Assembly (NCBI RefSeq): GCF_003172875.1
Contig: NZ_QGKM01000078.1
Span: 1-62,465 of the forward strand
Reading direction: 5' to 3'
Source of the DNA: Leucothrix pacifica
GTDB lineage: Bacteria > Pseudomonadota > Gammaproteobacteria > Thiotrichales > Thiotrichaceae
DNA length: 62,465 bases
Below the pieces are notes generated by a model. The model ran no database searches. It saw nothing but the letters and a program-made list of their open reading frames with translations, and was not told the DNA's origin. Made by a program: the position numbers and the translations under genes. Positions 10,536-21,682 of this stretch are shown here, piece after piece. Every line of letters starts with the position of its first letter. Position 1 is the stretch's first letter.

Positions 10536-12830
10536 TTAGAAGTTTGCGCCCACAGAGAACTGCAGCTCCTGTACTTCATCGTCATCTTCAGCATTAAGCG
10601 GTTTCGCATAACTTAATGTTAGTGGGCCCAACGGAGAAACCCATGTCACACCAACACCTGCTGAGTAACGAATTTCGTCTTGATCGAAGTCATCTTCAAA
10701 GACATTACCTGCATCAACAAACACACTCCCTTTCAGACCTTTGACATCTGATAGTAATGGCACAGGGAAGCGAAGTTCAGCCGTTGCATTGAGTGATAAA
10801 TTACCACCTTTTGCATCACCGGATGAGTCATCAGGACCTAGGGAGTTATGCTCGAAACCACGCACTGTACGGATACCACCAGAGTAGAAGTTTTCAAAGA
10901 ATGGCAGCTCGCTGGTATTCCCATAACCATCACCATAGGCGATGCCACCTTTCATGACCGCTGTGATATTGTCAGTCACAGGGTAGTAAGCAGAACCACT
11001 GTACTTCAGTTTGTAATATTCTAGATCACTGCCCGGCAAGCCAGCTTCAAGCACTAGACTGTGTCGTCTGCCAGAGGTCGGGAATATGGTGCGGTCACGA
11101 GTATCGTTTACATAGCTCATTGAGCCGATAAACTGAGTATACTCATCCCCATGAGCTTCGATGCCTTCGGCCGCATTACCATCAATGAAATCAGTAACAT
11201 GATCCGGACTTGAAGCCGTTGTTGTAATTTTGCGTTGTTCAGCACCCAGGCTGAAGCGTAATGAATCATCTTCACCCAGCGGGAAGGTGTAATTCACACT
11301 AGCACCGTACTTATCACTTAGGTAATCAGAAGTATCATCATCAGTAGCATCTGTCTTGTCGTAATAAAGCTTAAAGCCACGACCGATACCATCGATGGTG
11401 TGATATGGATTGTTATAACTTAGGTTGAATTTACGCTCAGACTCACTGTTTGCACCAGCAATAGATAAACTCTTACCTGTTCCCATGAAGTTGTTCTGAG
11501 TCAGACCAACGTTAAACAGAATACCTGCACTTTGTGAGTAACCAACACCAGCAGTGAACTGATTTGACGATTGCTCTGTAACAGTCACATCCAAATCAAC
11601 CTGGTCATTGGTACCTGCAACCGGAGAGGTTTCAATTTTAACCGCGGATACGAATGGCAAACGCTGAATGCGACGACGCGACTTCTCTACGGACTCTTTT
11701 GAATAGAAAGAGCTTTCAAGCTGACGCATCTCACGTCGGAACACTTCATCATTTGTACGGAAGTTGCCTCTGACATTGATACGTCGTACGTATGTGCGCT
11801 GTCCTTGTTTCAGATCAAAGGTCAGATCAACCGTTTTATTAATTTCATTGACGCGTGGTACGACGTCCACCTTAGCAAATGCATACCCATACTTACCCAT
11901 TTCAGAACTAAAATTCTTTTGGGTTTCGCGCATTTTACGCTGGGAGAAAACCTGCCCTTGTTTCATGGTAACCATCTTCTGGATGGCCGCAGACTGAGTA
12001 CCCGTTACATCAACCTTTCCAACCCGATACTGATCACCTTCACGGATATCGATATTGATATTAACCGCACGCTTGTCATCGGATAATGAAACCTGAGACG
12101 ATAATACTTCAAAGCGCAGGAAGCCTCGATCACGATAGAAAGCTGTTAAGTTATCCAGATCACCAACCAACTTCCCTTTAGAATATTGGTCCTTTGTGCT
12201 CAGAATTGCTAATCGACTTTTAGGGCCTGACTCTAACAGTTTCTTCAATGTAGCTTCAGGAAATGCTTTATTACCAGTGATCTTTACGTTGCGGATTTTC
12301 GCAACACCACCTTCCTGAACATTGATCTTTACAGCAGATCTTCCACCATCCATCGGAGTGACCGTAGATGATACACGTGCTGAGTAATTACCGCGTGAAA
12401 CGTATTGCTGCTGAAGTTCTTTTTCAAATTGTGCCAGTGCCGCACGATCTAGTGGTCGTCCTAGTGCAAGACCACCACCGCGCATTGCATCCAACAAAAC
12501 TTTATCAGTAATCGTCTTGTTGCCGTCAATCTTGATATCACCAATAGCAGAACGCTCAGTTACCTTTACGATCAGAACATTTCCACGACGACTCAATGCG
12601 ACATCATCAAATAGGCCAGTGCGGTATAGTGAATTAACGACCTCACCCGTCATACGGTCATCAAAGTTTTGGCCAACTCTGACAGGGACATTACTGAGCA
12701 CAGTACCAGCGTTAATACGCTTAAGTCCGCTAACCTGAATATCCTGAAGAATAAAGTTGTCAGCCCACACACCCTGACTTATGGCAAATAAGCAGCTTGC
12801 AAAAGAAAGCCGAAGCGTCTGTTTTCTCAT
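10536..12830 (-). CDS. bamA: outer membrane protein assembly factor BamA
   Basis: A 764-residue Omp85 protein, the core of the BAM complex inserting beta-barrel proteins in the outer membrane. A signal peptide ends near residue 23 (GVWA). Five POTRA domains cover about 24-420, with a 16-strand barrel from about 425 to the C-terminal Phe. The VRGF motif of extracellular loop 6 is present (TVRGFEHNSLGP). It starts two bases after the rseP stop. Confidence 0.97.
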   Translation of the reverse strand: MRKQTLRLSFASCLFAISQGVWADNFILQDIQVSGLKRINAGTVLSNVPVRVGQNFDDRMTGEVVNSLYRTGLFDDVALSRRGNVLIVKVTERSAIGDIKIDGNKTITDKVLLDAMRGGGLALGRPLDRAALAQFEKELQQQYVSRGNYSARVSSTVTPMDGGRSAVKINVQEGGVAKIRNVKITGNKAFPEATLKKLLESGPKSRLAILSTKDQYSKGKLVGDLDNLTAFYRDRGFLRFEVLSSQVSLSDDKRAVNINIDIREGDQYRVGKVDVTGTQSAAIQKMVTMKQGQVFSQRKMRETQKNFSSEMGKYGYAFAKVDVVPRVNEINKTVDLTFDLKQGQRTYVRRINVRGNFRTNDEVFRREMRQLESSFYSKESVEKSRRRIQRLPFVSAVKIETSPVAGTNDQVDLDVTVTEQSSNQFTAGVGYSQSAGILFNVGLTQNNFMGTGKSLSIAGANSESERKFNLSYNNPYHTIDGIGRGFKLYYDKTDATDDDTSDYLSDKYGASVNYTFPLGEDDSLRFSLGAEQRKITTTASSPDHVTDFIDGNAAEGIEAHGDEYTQFIGSMSYVNDTRDRTIFPTSGRRHSLVLEAGLPGSDLEYYKLKYSGSAYYPVTDNITAVMKGGIAYGDGYGNTSELPFFENFYSGGIRTVRGFEHNSLGPDDSSGDAKGGNLSLNATAELRFPVPLLSDVKGLKGSVFVDAGNVFEDDFDQDEIRYSAGVGVTWVSPLGPLTLSYAKPLNAEDDDEVQELQFSVGANF

Positions 12831-12832
12831 AA

Positions 12833-14203
12833 TTAACTCACTAATCGTGTTATATCGTTATAAATTGCCAGCACCATAAGCACGCCAACCATCGCCATAC
12901 CCACTCGCATTCCCATCGCTTCAAATTTCTCTGAAACGGGGCTACCTTTCACTATTTCAATGATGTAATACATCAAGTGGCCGCCATCCAGCATCGGGAC
13001 AGGAAGTAAATTTAGTACTCCCAAGCTTAGACTAATGATGGCTAAAAAACTCATAAATACAGAGAAACCAATCACTGCACTTTTCCCAGCGTAGTCCGCA
13101 ATCGTTAGCGGGCCGCTAATATTTTTTATCGACGCCTGTCCGGTCACCAGACGACCCATGACTCTCAGCGTCATTAAAGACATATCCCACGTTTCTATCG
13201 CGCCGAGTTTAATAGATTCCAGTAAGGACGCTTTGCGTTTGAATTCCAGTTTATTCACAGACTCGGCAGTTTTGAGGTACGCCATACCAATACCAATCAT
13301 ACCGACTTTTCGTCCTTCGAACTCAGTCAGCTTGGGCGTCAGACTAACATCCATAGCCTTACCATCACGTAAGATGCCAAGGTTGACCACTTGATCGGGA
13401 TGCGAACTAATGAATTCTGAAAACTCTCTGGTGGATTTGATCGCCTCACCGTTCAGGAACTGAATATGATCATCAGCTTGTAGTCCCGCGGAAGCTGCTG
13501 CTGAATCGGGTAATACCTTTGTAACAACCGGATAATTTTCTGGTCTTTCCAGATTAAGTCCGATTTTCTTGAAGTAATCACCTTCATCTTTAAGCAATGC
13601 GACCTGACTCAAGTCCAACACACGCTCAGCTCTACTGCCATTGGCTTGTTCAACTTGTAAACTGACGCTGCTATCGCCAAGGTACTCACCTAACACAGTC
13701 AAACGCAGCTGATTGACAGTTTCAATCGGTTGATTATTGATACTGAGCACTCTGTCGCCAGCAACCACACCACTAATGGCTGCCGGAGAATTGGCGGCAG
13801 GTGTGGCCAGATACGGCCGGACAGAATCAATGCCCGCCATATAAGTAACGGCAAAAGCAAAGATAGCAAAAATGAAGTTGAATACAGGGCCAGCCAGAAC
13901 TATCAGGAAGCGTTTCCAGACGGGCTGCAGATTAAATGCACGGTGGCGCTCAGCAGGATCAACATCCCCTTCTCGCTCATCCAGCATTTTTACATAGCCA
14001 CCAAGCGGAATCAGGGACAGAGCGTACTCGACTTCATCCTCATCTTTCCCTTTCTTTTTCCAGATAACCTTGCCGAAGCCGATTGAAAAGCGCAGCACTT
14101 TGACACCGAGTTTACGCGCAACCCAGTAATGACCAAATTCATGTACAGCGACTAATAATCCAATCGTGGCAAAAAAAGCGACGATAGTAATAAAGATATT
14201 CAT
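12833..14203 (-). CDS. rseP: RIP site-2 metalloprotease RseP
   Basis: A 456-residue inner-membrane zinc protease that cuts anti-sigma factor RseA in the envelope stress response and clears signal-peptide remnants. HEFGH at residues 21-25 and the LDGGH motif in the C-terminal membrane segments supply the metal ligands. Two PDZ domains lie between about 115 and 300, and about four membrane spans are visible. The ATG overlaps the dxr stop by four bases. Confidence 0.97.
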   Translation of the reverse strand: MNIFITIVAFFATIGLLVAVHEFGHYWVARKLGVKVLRFSIGFGKVIWKKKGKDEDEVEYALSLIPLGGYVKMLDEREGDVDPAERHRAFNLQPVWKRFLIVLAGPVFNFIFAIFAFAVTYMAGIDSVRPYLATPAANSPAAISGVVAGDRVLSINNQPIETVNQLRLTVLGEYLGDSSVSLQVEQANGSRAERVLDLSQVALLKDEGDYFKKIGLNLERPENYPVVTKVLPDSAAASAGLQADDHIQFLNGEAIKSTREFSEFISSHPDQVVNLGILRDGKAMDVSLTPKLTEFEGRKVGMIGIGMAYLKTAESVNKLEFKRKASLLESIKLGAIETWDMSLMTLRVMGRLVTGQASIKNISGPLTIADYAGKSAVIGFSVFMSFLAIISLSLGVLNLLPVPMLDGGHLMYYIIEIVKGSPVSEKFEAMGMRVGMAMVGVLMVLAIYNDITRLVS

Positions 14204-15411
14204 AATGCAGTTGACTGCTTCTTATTGTTTTTTAACCATAAGCGTGCCCGTTCACGGCTGTCTGCATCCTGAACAAGTATCTCATTCAAGACGAGTGGCG
14301 TTCCGGTAGGCGCTTGCTCAAGGACATTTTCAATAAGTTGCGGTATCTCAGTAAAGTTAATTTGTTTATTCAGAAAGCTGGCTACTGCGACTTCATTGGC
14401 CGCATTCAGCGCAATACTTGCATATCCACCGATTTCATGGGCCTCATAAGCAAACTTTAGACACGGGAAACGCTCAAAGTTCGGGGCTTCAAAATCCAAT
14501 CTGGCAACATCAAATAAATCCAGCTCATCAACACCGGCATCAATGCGCTCAGGCCATGCTAAGGCGTAGGCTATCGGGGTTCGCATATCGGGATTGCCTA
14601 ATTGAGCAATCACCGAGCCATCCACGTATGAAACCATTGAGTGAATCGTACTTTGAGGATGTATGACAACCTGAACTTTAGCACTAGGGGTGTCAAATAA
14701 CCAACACGCCTCAATGACCTCCAAACCTTTATTCATCATGGTGGCAGAGTCAACTGATATTTTTTGACCCATCGACCAGTTAGGGTGTGCAACAGCCTGT
14801 TCCGGGGTGACATCTTTCAATGTATTGATATCACGCGTCCGAAATGGGCCGCCTGAGCCAGTCAGTAATATTCGCTTGACGCCATGCTGGCCGCTCGCGG
14901 GCATACTTTGGAAAATAGCATTGTGCTCACTGTCGATTGGTAAAAGCTCAGCACCGTTATTTTTAACGGCATCCATAAATAGCTTACCGGACATTACCAG
15001 AGCTTCTTTATTGGCAAGCATGACACGCTTGCCCGAATTAGCCGCTGCCAGCGAAGGCAACAGGCCGGCTGCTCCAACAATGGCAGCCATGACATAATCA
15101 ACTTCTGTTAATGTTGCAACCTCTTCGAGTGCATCTGAACCAGATAAGACCGTTGTCTCTATACCTGCTGAGCGCAGCTTAGCATCCAACTGTTCAGCAC
15201 AATTGTGATCGACCATGACCGCGTATTTTGGGCGAAATAACTGACACTGTTCGAATAATAAGTCTGTTTGTGTGTTGGCCGTCATTGCCACTACATGATA
15301 TTTGTCAGGATGTCGGGCGATTACATCAAGTGTACTAAGTCCAATAGAACCCGTAGCACCCAGAATAGTAATGCCTTTACTGCCAGCTGAAGACGATGTC
15401 GAACTCACCAT
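14200..15411 (-). CDS. dxr: 1-deoxy-D-xylulose 5-phosphate reductoisomerase
   Basis: The second enzyme of the MEP isoprenoid pathway, converting DXP to MEP with NADPH and a divalent metal. [15 protein letters not shown] is the N-terminal nucleotide-binding motif; [11 protein letters not shown] and the [11 protein letters not shown] metal/substrate site follow. The ATG at 15411, two bases past the cdsA stop, gives 403 residues; a TTG two codons earlier overlapping the cdsA stop is an alternative. Confidence 0.97.
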   Translation of the reverse strand: MVSSTSSSAGSKGITILGATGSIGLSTLDVIARHPDKYHVVAMTANTQTDLLFEQCQLFRPKYAVMVDHNCAEQLDAKLRSAGIETTVLSGSDALEEVATLTEVDYVMAAIVGAAGLLPSLAAANSGKRVMLANKEALVMSGKLFMDAVKNNGAELLPIDSEHNAIFQSMPASGQHGVKRILLTGSGGPFRTRDINTLKDVTPEQAVAHPNWSMGQKISVDSATMMNKGLEVIEACWLFDTPSAKVQVVIHPQSTIHSMVSYVDGSVIAQLGNPDMRTPIAYALAWPERIDAGVDELDLFDVARLDFEAPNFERFPCLKFAYEAHEIGGYASIALNAANEVAVASFLNKQINFTEIPQLIENVLEQAPTGTPLVLNEILVQDADSRERARLWLKNNKKQSTAL

Positions 15412-15413
15412 AC

Positions 15414-16226
15414 TCAAATACCGAGCTCAACAATACTCACTGACAACCCAAGTACGAAGACAGGAAGCGCCGCTAACAATCCATCAATTCGATCGAGCAC
15501 TCCGCCGTGTCCGGGGAGTATGGAACCACTATCTTTCATCCCTGCTTCGCGCTTGACCAGACTTTCAAATAAGTCACCAGCAACAGACAATGCAGCCACT
15601 AACAGTGATAACAACAAGAAGTAGACCCAAGCCGTACCCCTAAACCCAAAGAAGGAAGCGCCTAACACCGCAAATAACAGTGCTGCTGCTAAGCCACCTT
15701 TCACACCTTCCAGTGTTTTACCGGGACTCAAGTGCACCGCCAGCTTTGTTTTACCGATAGCCTTACCCACAAAGTAGGCACCGGTATCCATCGCTGCTAC
15801 CAAGAACACCAAATACAACACCATCCGTGGATCATGGCTTTGTAATCGGCTAATCGCTAACCATGCCGGAATCAGAATCAGCACAGCAGACAAGCTCAAC
15901 AGCCAGGGCCTGCTTGAATAAAATGTGCTGCCTTGGCGGTATATCGTCAATAAGCCAAGAATGGTAACCCACCAAACTACGCCAACCGCGATTGCGTACC
16001 ACGCAAGCCCAGTTACATGAATGAGGGTCGCCAGCACAAGCAAAGCAACGACGGCCCAGCCACGTGACGTTTCATCTAAACCAATCAAACGCCCCCACTC
16101 CCAACCACCTACACTCATGATGACCACAAGCGCAGCAATGGAGAAGTACGTTGCAGGCAAAAGTAACACGGCTGCAAATACAACCAATGCCATAATGATC
16201 CCTGTAATAACGCGTTGCTTAAGCAT
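15414..16226 (-). CDS. cdsA: phosphatidate cytidylyltransferase
   Basis: A polytopic inner-membrane enzyme making CDP-diacylglycerol from phosphatidate and CTP, the branch point of phospholipid synthesis. About eight hydrophobic segments are visible, and the family signature ([24 protein letters not shown] region) sits near the C-terminus. The ATG at 16226 has GGAAGG five bases upstream and gives 270 residues; a GTG two codons earlier sits too close to that site. It overlaps the uppS end by eight bases. Confidence 0.96.
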   Translation of the reverse strand: MLKQRVITGIIMALVVFAAVLLLPATYFSIAALVVIMSVGGWEWGRLIGLDETSRGWAVVALLVLATLIHVTGLAWYAIAVGVVWWVTILGLLTIYRQGSTFYSSRPWLLSLSAVLILIPAWLAISRLQSHDPRMVLYLVFLVAAMDTGAYFVGKAIGKTKLAVHLSPGKTLEGVKGGLAAALLFAVLGASFFGFRGTAWVYFLLLSLLVAALSVAGDLFESLVKREAGMKDSGSILPGHGGVLDRIDGLLAALPVFVLGLSVSIVELGI

Positions 16227-16944
16227 GTCCACCTTCCTTAACTTGCTCGCCTGTCATGCCAAAACGCCGCTGTCTACCCGAGAAGTCTTTAATGGCTTCG
16301 ATAAGTGCTTGCTCATCAAAGTCAGGCCACAACAAGTCGGTAAAATAGAGTTCGGAATAGGCTAGCTGCCATAACAGGAAATTACTAATACGGCGTTCAC
16401 CACCGGTTCTTATAAATAAATCAGGGTCGGGAACATCACTGGTAGATACATACGATGAGATCGACTCTTCTGTAATCACAGCATCAGGGTTTTCAGCGAT
16501 GATTTTCTGTGTTGCCTGAACAATGTCCCAGCGCCCCCCATAATTCGCAGCAATTTGTAATAACAAACCGTCACCTTCAGCAGTCAGCGCTTCTACATGA
16601 GCGATTTTTTCTTGCAATTTTTGAGAAAATGCAGAGGTATCACCGATAAACCTGAGTCTCACACCGTGCTTGATTAAGCCTTTTGCTTCACGATCCAGAG
16701 CCTTTGACAACAAAGTCATCAATCCTTTGACTTCATCTTCAGGGCGTTTCCAGTTCTCACTACTAAACGCAAACAAGGTCAGGCATTCAACCGACAACCT
16801 GCCACAGGTTTTAACGGTAGACCTTACCGCCTCTGCACCACGGTGATGACCGTACAATCGTGGCCGGCGACGCTGTTGAGCCCAGCGCCCATTGCCATCC
16901 ATGACGATGGCAATATGACGTGGTATAACCGATTGATTTATCAT
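16219..16944 (-). CDS. uppS: undecaprenyl diphosphate synthase
   Basis: A 241-residue cis-prenyltransferase making the C55 carrier lipid for peptidoglycan and O-antigen synthesis. The catalytic Asp16 lies in IVMDGNGRWA, and the C-terminal ERRISNFLLWQLAYSE motif contributes to diphosphate binding and the dimer interface. It lies between frr and cdsA, the usual order. Confidence 0.97.
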   Translation of the reverse strand: MINQSVIPRHIAIVMDGNGRWAQQRRRPRLYGHHRGAEAVRSTVKTCGRLSVECLTLFAFSSENWKRPEDEVKGLMTLLSKALDREAKGLIKHGVRLRFIGDTSAFSQKLQEKIAHVEALTAEGDGLLLQIAANYGGRWDIVQATQKIIAENPDAVITEESISSYVSTSDVPDPDLFIRTGGERRISNFLLWQLAYSELYFTDLLWPDFDEQALIEAIKDFSGRQRRFGMTGEQVKEGGHA

Positions 16945-16990
16945 ATTTTATTATTCTTTCACGGCAAACTTTGTGACAAAAAACTTGATA

Positions 16991-17548
16991 CTAAATCTCC
17001 ATCAAGTCCTGTTCTTTCTTGACCAATACCTCGTCGATAACTTTGACATACTGATCCGTTAACTTCTGGATAGAATCCTGAGCACGACGCTCATCATCTT
17101 CGGAGATTTCTTTGTCTTTTTGCAGTGCCTTGAAGCTACTATTGGCATCACGACGAATATTACGTACTGCAACACGCGAGCCTTCTGCTTCGCCACGTAC
17201 TACTTTTACTAAATCCTTACGTCGCTCTTCTGTAAGCGCTGGCATTGGAACACGAATTACCGTGCCTGCAGAGTTAGGATTCAATCCCAAATCTGACGTC
17301 ATGATCGCTTTCTCGATAGCCTGCACCATCGTACGCTCCCAAGGAGTGATGCTCAGTGTACGGGAATCTTCGATACCGATATTCGCTACCTGACTCAGAG
17401 GTACCATGCTGCCATAGTAATCAACACTAACCTGATCCAACAATGAAGGATGTGCACGACCTGTGCGAACCTTAGCAAGCTGATCTTTCAGTGCTTCAAT
17501 GGTCTTATTCATTCTTTCCTCAGCATCTTGCTGAATTTCGTCAATCAT
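16991..17548 (-). CDS. frr: ribosome recycling factor
   Basis: A 185-residue factor that with EF-G splits the post-termination ribosome. The conserved [19 protein letters not shown] stretch and the C-terminal helix are intact and the length is standard. Its ATG overlaps the pyrH stop by four bases (ATGA), so it is translationally coupled. Confidence 0.98.
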   Translation of the reverse strand: MIDEIQQDAEERMNKTIEALKDQLAKVRTGRAHPSLLDQVSVDYYGSMVPLSQVANIGIEDSRTLSITPWERTMVQAIEKAIMTSDLGLNPNSAGTVIRVPMPALTEERRKDLVKVVRGEAEGSRVAVRNIRRDANSSFKALQKDKEISEDDERRAQDSIQKLTDQYVKVIDEVLVKKEQDLMEI

Positions 17549-18276
17549 TTCGCTACCTCTACTAATGTTCCAACGCTTTCGCCATTCACAATGGAAGCCA
17601 AAGCGCCAGATTCAAACATATTAAACACGCGCATCGGCATGTTGTTCTCGTTACATAATACCATTGCTGTCAAATCCATTACACCTAAACGCTGCTCAAT
17701 CGCGTCATCATAACTGATCTGCTCGTATCTTTTGGCAGTAGGGTTTTTAACAGGATCTGAATCGTAAATACCGTCGACTTTTGTGGCCTTCAACAGCAAA
17801 TCCGCTTGAATTTCGATTGCTCGCAGACTTGCTGCGCTATCAGTCGTGAAACATGGGTTACCTGTGCCCGCAGCAAAGATTACAATCTCACCCTGATCAA
17901 GATACCGTTGTGCTTGTTCGGCTGAAAAGCCTTCACCAACGCCATCAATATTCATCGATGTCATGACACGGCAACTCACGCCCTGCTTATGTAGCGCATC
18001 TTGCATCGCCAGTGCATTCATCACTGTTGCAAGCATGCCCATTTGATCACCACTGACGCGATTAATCCCACTTTTAGCAAGGCCAGCACCGCGGAAGATA
18101 TTTCCGCCACCGATGACCAACGCCATCTGCACCCCTTGCTTTTGTTGTTCTGCGATTTGCTGTGCGGTTGACTGCAACACGTCCGCATCAAAGCCAAAAT
18201 CAAAGTCGCCCATCAAGGCTTCACCGCTGAGTTTTAATAAAATCCTTTTTGGGCGCTGCCCCGTATTATCTGACAT
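17545..18276 (-). CDS. pyrH: UMP kinase
   Basis: An amino-acid-kinase-fold enzyme that phosphorylates UMP to UDP and is typically activated by GTP and inhibited by [14 protein letters not shown] and the GGGNIFRG loop are the nucleotide-binding motifs. The ATG at 18276 (243 residues) matches the usual family N-terminus better than the in-frame TTG at 18285. A terminator separates it from tsf upstream, so it probably begins its own transcription unit. Confidence 0.97.
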   Translation of the reverse strand: MSDNTGQRPKRILLKLSGEALMGDFDFGFDADVLQSTAQQIAEQQKQGVQMALVIGGGNIFRGAGLAKSGINRVSGDQMGMLATVMNALAMQDALHKQGVSCRVMTSMNIDGVGEGFSAEQAQRYLDQGEIVIFAAGTGNPCFTTDSAASLRAIEIQADLLLKATKVDGIYDSDPVKNPTAKRYEQISYDDAIEQRLGVMDLTAMVLCNENNMPMRVFNMFESGALASIVNGESVGTLVEVAK

Positions 18277-18367
18277 TTTTACCAAACCTGATAAGTGAAA
18301 AAAGTTTGATACCAGACGTGACCATCATCGAAGCCCGTTTAGCTCAAACCCGCTTAGACTACATAAA

Positions 18368-18395
18368 AAAAAGGGACGTTACTACGTCCCTTTTT
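18368..18395 (-). terminator. terminator after tsf
   Basis: A perfect 12-base stem (18368-18379 and 18384-18395) around a TACT loop, flanked by A and T runs, lies 29 bases downstream of the tsf stop. It should terminate the rpsB-tsf transcript; the symmetry means it could work on either strand. Confidence 0.9.
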
Positions 18396-18423
18396 CCAAA
18401 TTCACAAAAAATGCTGAATTCGA

Positions 18424-19311
18424 TTACTTAGATTTATTAACCTCTGCCATTACTTCAGCAGCGAAATCTTCCTGTACCTTCTCGATACCTTCACCAACTT
18501 CATAACGGATAAAGCTAGTCACTTCAGCACCAGCTTCTTTCAGCAGATCAGCAACAGTCTGGTCAGGGTTCTTAACGAAGCTCTGGCCTAATAGAGTCAC
18601 TTCAGCAAGATACTTACGTAAACGACCCTGGATCATCTTCTCGATGATTTCCATCGGCTTGCCGCTGTCCTGTGCCTGAGCGATCAGGATTTCTTTTTCC
18701 TTCTCTAGCACTTCAGCAGGTACTTCGTTTTCAGAAACACAGATAGGACGACTTGCAGCGATGTGCATTGCAATGTCTTTACCCAGCGCGTCATCGCCAC
18801 CCTTCAGGATAACCGCAACACCGATCTTCTCACCATGCTGGTAGTAGCAAATCTCTGAATCATCAGCAGCAGACAGTAACTCAAAACGACGAACCTGAAT
18901 GTTCTCACCAATTTTTGCAACTAAGTTTGCACGTGCTTCCCCAACAGACTCACCAGAATCAAGTGGCAACTCAGATAGTGCCGCAACATCAGCTGGCTTA
19001 TCGGCCAACGTCTGCGCCGCAACAGCTTGTGCGAATGATGCGAAATTATCGTCTTTAGCAACAAAGTCAGTCTCAGAGTTCACTTCAACCATTGCGCCTT
19101 CTTTCTTGTCATCGCTCAATACGATCACAACACGACCTTCTGCAGCAGTACGACCTGCTTTCTTGTCGGCTTTTGCTGCACCTGATTTACGCATCAGGTC
19201 AATCGCTGCATCCATGTCACCGTTAGTTTCGGTCAGCATTTTTTTGCAGTCCATCATGCCAGCGCCTGTGCGCTCGCGTAGCTCTTTTACTTGAGCGGCT
19301 GAAATAGCCAT
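18424..19311 (-). CDS. tsf: elongation factor Ts
   Basis: A 295-residue guanine-nucleotide exchange factor for EF-Tu. The N-terminal UBA-like domain and the conserved [13 protein letters not shown] and SETDFVAKD motifs are present, and the length is typical. It lies 54 bases after rpsB and is followed by a strong terminator, forming the classical rpsB-tsf operon. Confidence 0.98.
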   Translation of the reverse strand: MAISAAQVKELRERTGAGMMDCKKMLTETNGDMDAAIDLMRKSGAAKADKKAGRTAAEGRVVIVLSDDKKEGAMVEVNSETDFVAKDDNFASFAQAVAAQTLADKPADVAALSELPLDSGESVGEARANLVAKIGENIQVRRFELLSAADDSEICYYQHGEKIGVAVILKGGDDALGKDIAMHIAASRPICVSENEVPAEVLEKEKEILIAQAQDSGKPMEIIEKMIQGRLRKYLAEVTLLGQSFVKNPDQTVADLLKEAGAEVTSFIRYEVGEGIEKVQEDFAAEVMAEVNKSK

Positions 19312-19365
19312 AACATTAATCCTAAAATTTGATTACTGTAATTAAAACGTGTTCGCTAAATGATA

Positions 19366-20163
19366 TTACTCAGCTGGAGTCGCTTCTGCTGCAGGAGCTT
19401 CAGCCGCTGCAGGCTCAGCTGCATCAGTTTGAGGCTCAGCCGCATCAACTGCTGCTGCCATATCTTCAGAAGTCTTTGCTGCACTTACGTGACCTTCAAC
19501 AATGCTGTCAGCAACTGCTGTTGCATATAGCTGAATTGCACGAATAGCGTCATCGTTACCAGGGATTGGGTAATCAACACCCTCAAGGCCATTATTAGTA
19601 TCAACAACACCGATGACAGGAATACCCAGCGTAACCGCTTCTTTAACAGCGATATCTTCGTGACCTACGTCGATGATGAAAAGTGCATCAGGTAGAGAAC
19701 GCATATCTTTGATACCGCCCAAACCTTTTTCTAGCTTCTCAAGCTCACGAGTAAGTGTCAGCACTTCTTTCTTACCACGGCTCTGCATAGAACCATCAGC
19801 AATCATCTTATCTAACTCATGTAGACGACGAATTGACTGCTTAACCGTTTTGAAGTTAGTCAGCATGCCACCCAACCAACGGTGGTTTACGTAAGGCATC
19901 TTTGCACGAGTTGCTTCTTCACGAACCGTGTTCTGTGCAGCGCGCTTAGTACCAACAAAAAGAATCTTGCCACCTTTAGCAGCCAGCTTACCCGTGAAGT
20001 TCAACGCATCGTTGAACATTGGTAATGTCTTTTCTAGGTTGATAATGTGAATCTTGTTGCGATCACCAAAGATGTAAGGACCCATTTTTGGGTTCCAGTA
20101 ACGGGTTTGGTGTCCGAAGTGAACGCCTGCTTCTAGCATTTGGCGCATTGTAACTTTAGCCAT
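19366..20163 (-). CDS. rpsB: 30S ribosomal protein S2
   Basis: Ribosomal protein S2 starting at [20 protein letters not shown], from the ATG at 20163 with AAAGGA seven bases upstream. The open frame continues upstream, but that part is leader. The product has 265 residues, about 25 more than E. coli S2, because of a low-complexity Ala/Glu/Pro C-terminal tail. The core motifs ([36 protein letters not shown]) are intact. Confidence 0.98.
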   Translation of the reverse strand: MAKVTMRQMLEAGVHFGHQTRYWNPKMGPYIFGDRNKIHIINLEKTLPMFNDALNFTGKLAAKGGKILFVGTKRAAQNTVREEATRAKMPYVNHRWLGGMLTNFKTVKQSIRRLHELDKMIADGSMQSRGKKEVLTLTRELEKLEKGLGGIKDMRSLPDALFIIDVGHEDIAVKEAVTLGIPVIGVVDTNNGLEGVDYPIPGNDDAIRAIQLYATAVADSIVEGHVSAAKTSEDMAAAVDAAEPQTDAAEPAAAEAPAAEATPAE

Positions 20164-20285
20164 TATAAATTCCTTTATAGGGTTAGGCCTCCACAAACCC
20201 CATCTGCCAACCAAAAACATCGTTTTTAGCACCCTGCCAGACGTGACGATTTGTGTGAGTATTAGGGACAAAAAATGTCCAAAAA
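20164..20285 (-). promoter_or_regulatory. rpsB leader, possible S2 autoregulatory element
   Basis: The untranslated region upstream of rpsB has a GTTTGTGGAGGCCTAACCC segment just before the ribosome-binding site, and GGGGTTTG and AACCC can pair. It recalls the structured rpsB leader known in gammaproteobacteria, where S2 represses its own mRNA. The match is from memory and not aligned; the extent is approximate. Confidence 0.4.
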
Positions 20286-20360
20286 ATAAATTTGCGTTGA
20301 ACGCGCGCGCTTTATACCATGTTTGATTTGCTAAATACAACAATCGGTAACATAAACCTT

Positions 20361-21152
20361 ATGCCTGTCACTATAAAAACCGCTGAAGAGATAGAAAAAA
20401 TGCGCATCGCCGGCAAACTTGCATCGCAAGTGCTGGACATGATTAAGCCGCATGTAGTCCCCGGCGTAACAACCGATGAACTCAATACAATCTGCCATGA
20501 TTACATTGTTAATGAGCAAGGCGCAATTCCTGCCCCTCTTAACTATGGTAATCCCCCGTTTCCAAAGTCTATCTGTACATCAGTCAACACACAGATATGC
20601 CATGGGATTCCAAGTGACAAGAAGCTTAAGAAAGGCGATACCGTGAATATAGATGTAACGGTTATTAAAGATGGTTACCACGGCGATACCAGCCGTATGT
20701 ATCATGTCGGTGATGTATCGGCACCAGCCGCACGTCTGAGTAATATTGCTCAAATTGCCATGTATATAGGTATCGATATGGTGAAGCCAGGCGTTAAGCT
20801 CGGCGATATCGGCCATGCTATTCAAACCTATGCTGAAGCAAATCACACTTCTGTAGTTCGCGAATACTGTGGTCATGGCATTGGCGCTCAGTTTCATGAA
20901 GAACCTCAGGTACTTCATTATGGAAAGCCAGGAACCGGTGTTGAAATAAAAGAAGGCATGACATTCACCATCGAACCGATGATTAACTTAGGTAAACGAC
21001 ACACTAAGTTGTTAGGAGACAAATGGACTGTGGTGACCAAAGATCGCTCTTTGTCTGCACAATGGGAGCACACTATATTAGTAACGGGTAGTGGTTACGA
21101 AATTCTCACCCTGCGTGATGAAGAAAAAGACTGGAAATCACTACTTCCATGA
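20361..21152 (+). CDS. map: type I methionine aminopeptidase
   Basis: Removes N-terminal Met from nascent proteins. From the ATG at 20361 it has 263 residues, as in E. coli. Metal ligands are visible at Asp98, Asp109, the His of GHGIGAQFHEEP, the Glu of TIEPMIN and the Glu of QWEHTI. The open frame begins at 20319, but the family N-terminus (MPVTIKTAEEIEKMR) supports 20361. It is divergent from rpsB, the usual arrangement, but is followed by a DUF2059 gene instead of glnD. Confidence 0.97.
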   Translation: MPVTIKTAEEIEKMRIAGKLASQVLDMIKPHVVPGVTTDELNTICHDYIVNEQGAIPAPLNYGNPPFPKSICTSVNTQICHGIPSDKKLKKGDTVNIDVTVIKDGYHGDTSRMYHVGDVSAPAARLSNIAQIAMYIGIDMVKPGVKLGDIGHAIQTYAEANHTSVVREYCGHGIGAQFHEEPQVLHYGKPGTGVEIKEGMTFTIEPMINLGKRHTKLLGDKWTVVTKDRSLSAQWEHTILVTGSGYEILTLRDEEKDWKSLLP

Positions 21153-21682
21153 AGCTGATTTCACTGGCTTTTGCCAGCTTGCTACTCTTTAGCATAAACA
21201 CAACAACCGTCATAGCCCGTGATAATCACACTCAAGCAGCGTTTAAGTTGCTTGAGGTGACGAATAGTCAGTCACTAACTGACGGCATGGTCACTGAAAT
21301 GAAACAACTGCTCAGTGATATGCCCGTTGGTGAGGACTTGACAGAGCAGCAGCAAAAGCTTTTTGATAACTTCCGGGTCAAGATGTACGTCCTGATCGAT
21401 TCCATGTTGAGCTGGGAAACTCTGAAGCCGGAATACGCGCGTATTTATACCGATAACTACACTGAGAGTGAATTAAAACAACTCATCTCGTTTTATGATT
21501 CCCCTATCGGGCAGAAAGTAATAAGCAGTACTGCCAGCATTAACACTGCACTAGCCAATGTGCCACAAAACAACCTGAATATCCTCATGTCGGAGATGCA
21601 ATCTGCAGCCCAAGCAGTCATGCAAGAAATTAATCAATTAAAACAATCACCTGGCAAAGAAACAACAACTGATTCTAATTAA
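21149..21682 (+). CDS. DUF2059 exported protein
   Basis: A 177-residue protein with an N-terminal signal peptide (cleavage near residue 23, VIA) and a DUF2059 domain recognised by the YARIYTDNYTESELKQLISF segment followed by YDSPIGQK. The family's function is not known. The ATG overlaps the map stop by four bases, so the two are co-translated. The C-terminus is Ser/Thr-rich and probably disordered. Confidence 0.85.
   Translation: MKLISLAFASLLLFSINTTTVIARDNHTQAAFKLLEVTNSQSLTDGMVTEMKQLLSDMPVGEDLTEQQQKLFDNFRVKMYVLIDSMLSWETLKPEYARIYTDNYTESELKQLISFYDSPIGQKVISSTASINTALANVPQNNLNILMSEMQSAAQAVMQEINQLKQSPGKETTTDSN

Noticed and set aside
20164-20343. Longer N-terminus for rpsB
   Set aside because: S2 begins at MAKV; the upstream part is leader and overlaps the divergent map region.
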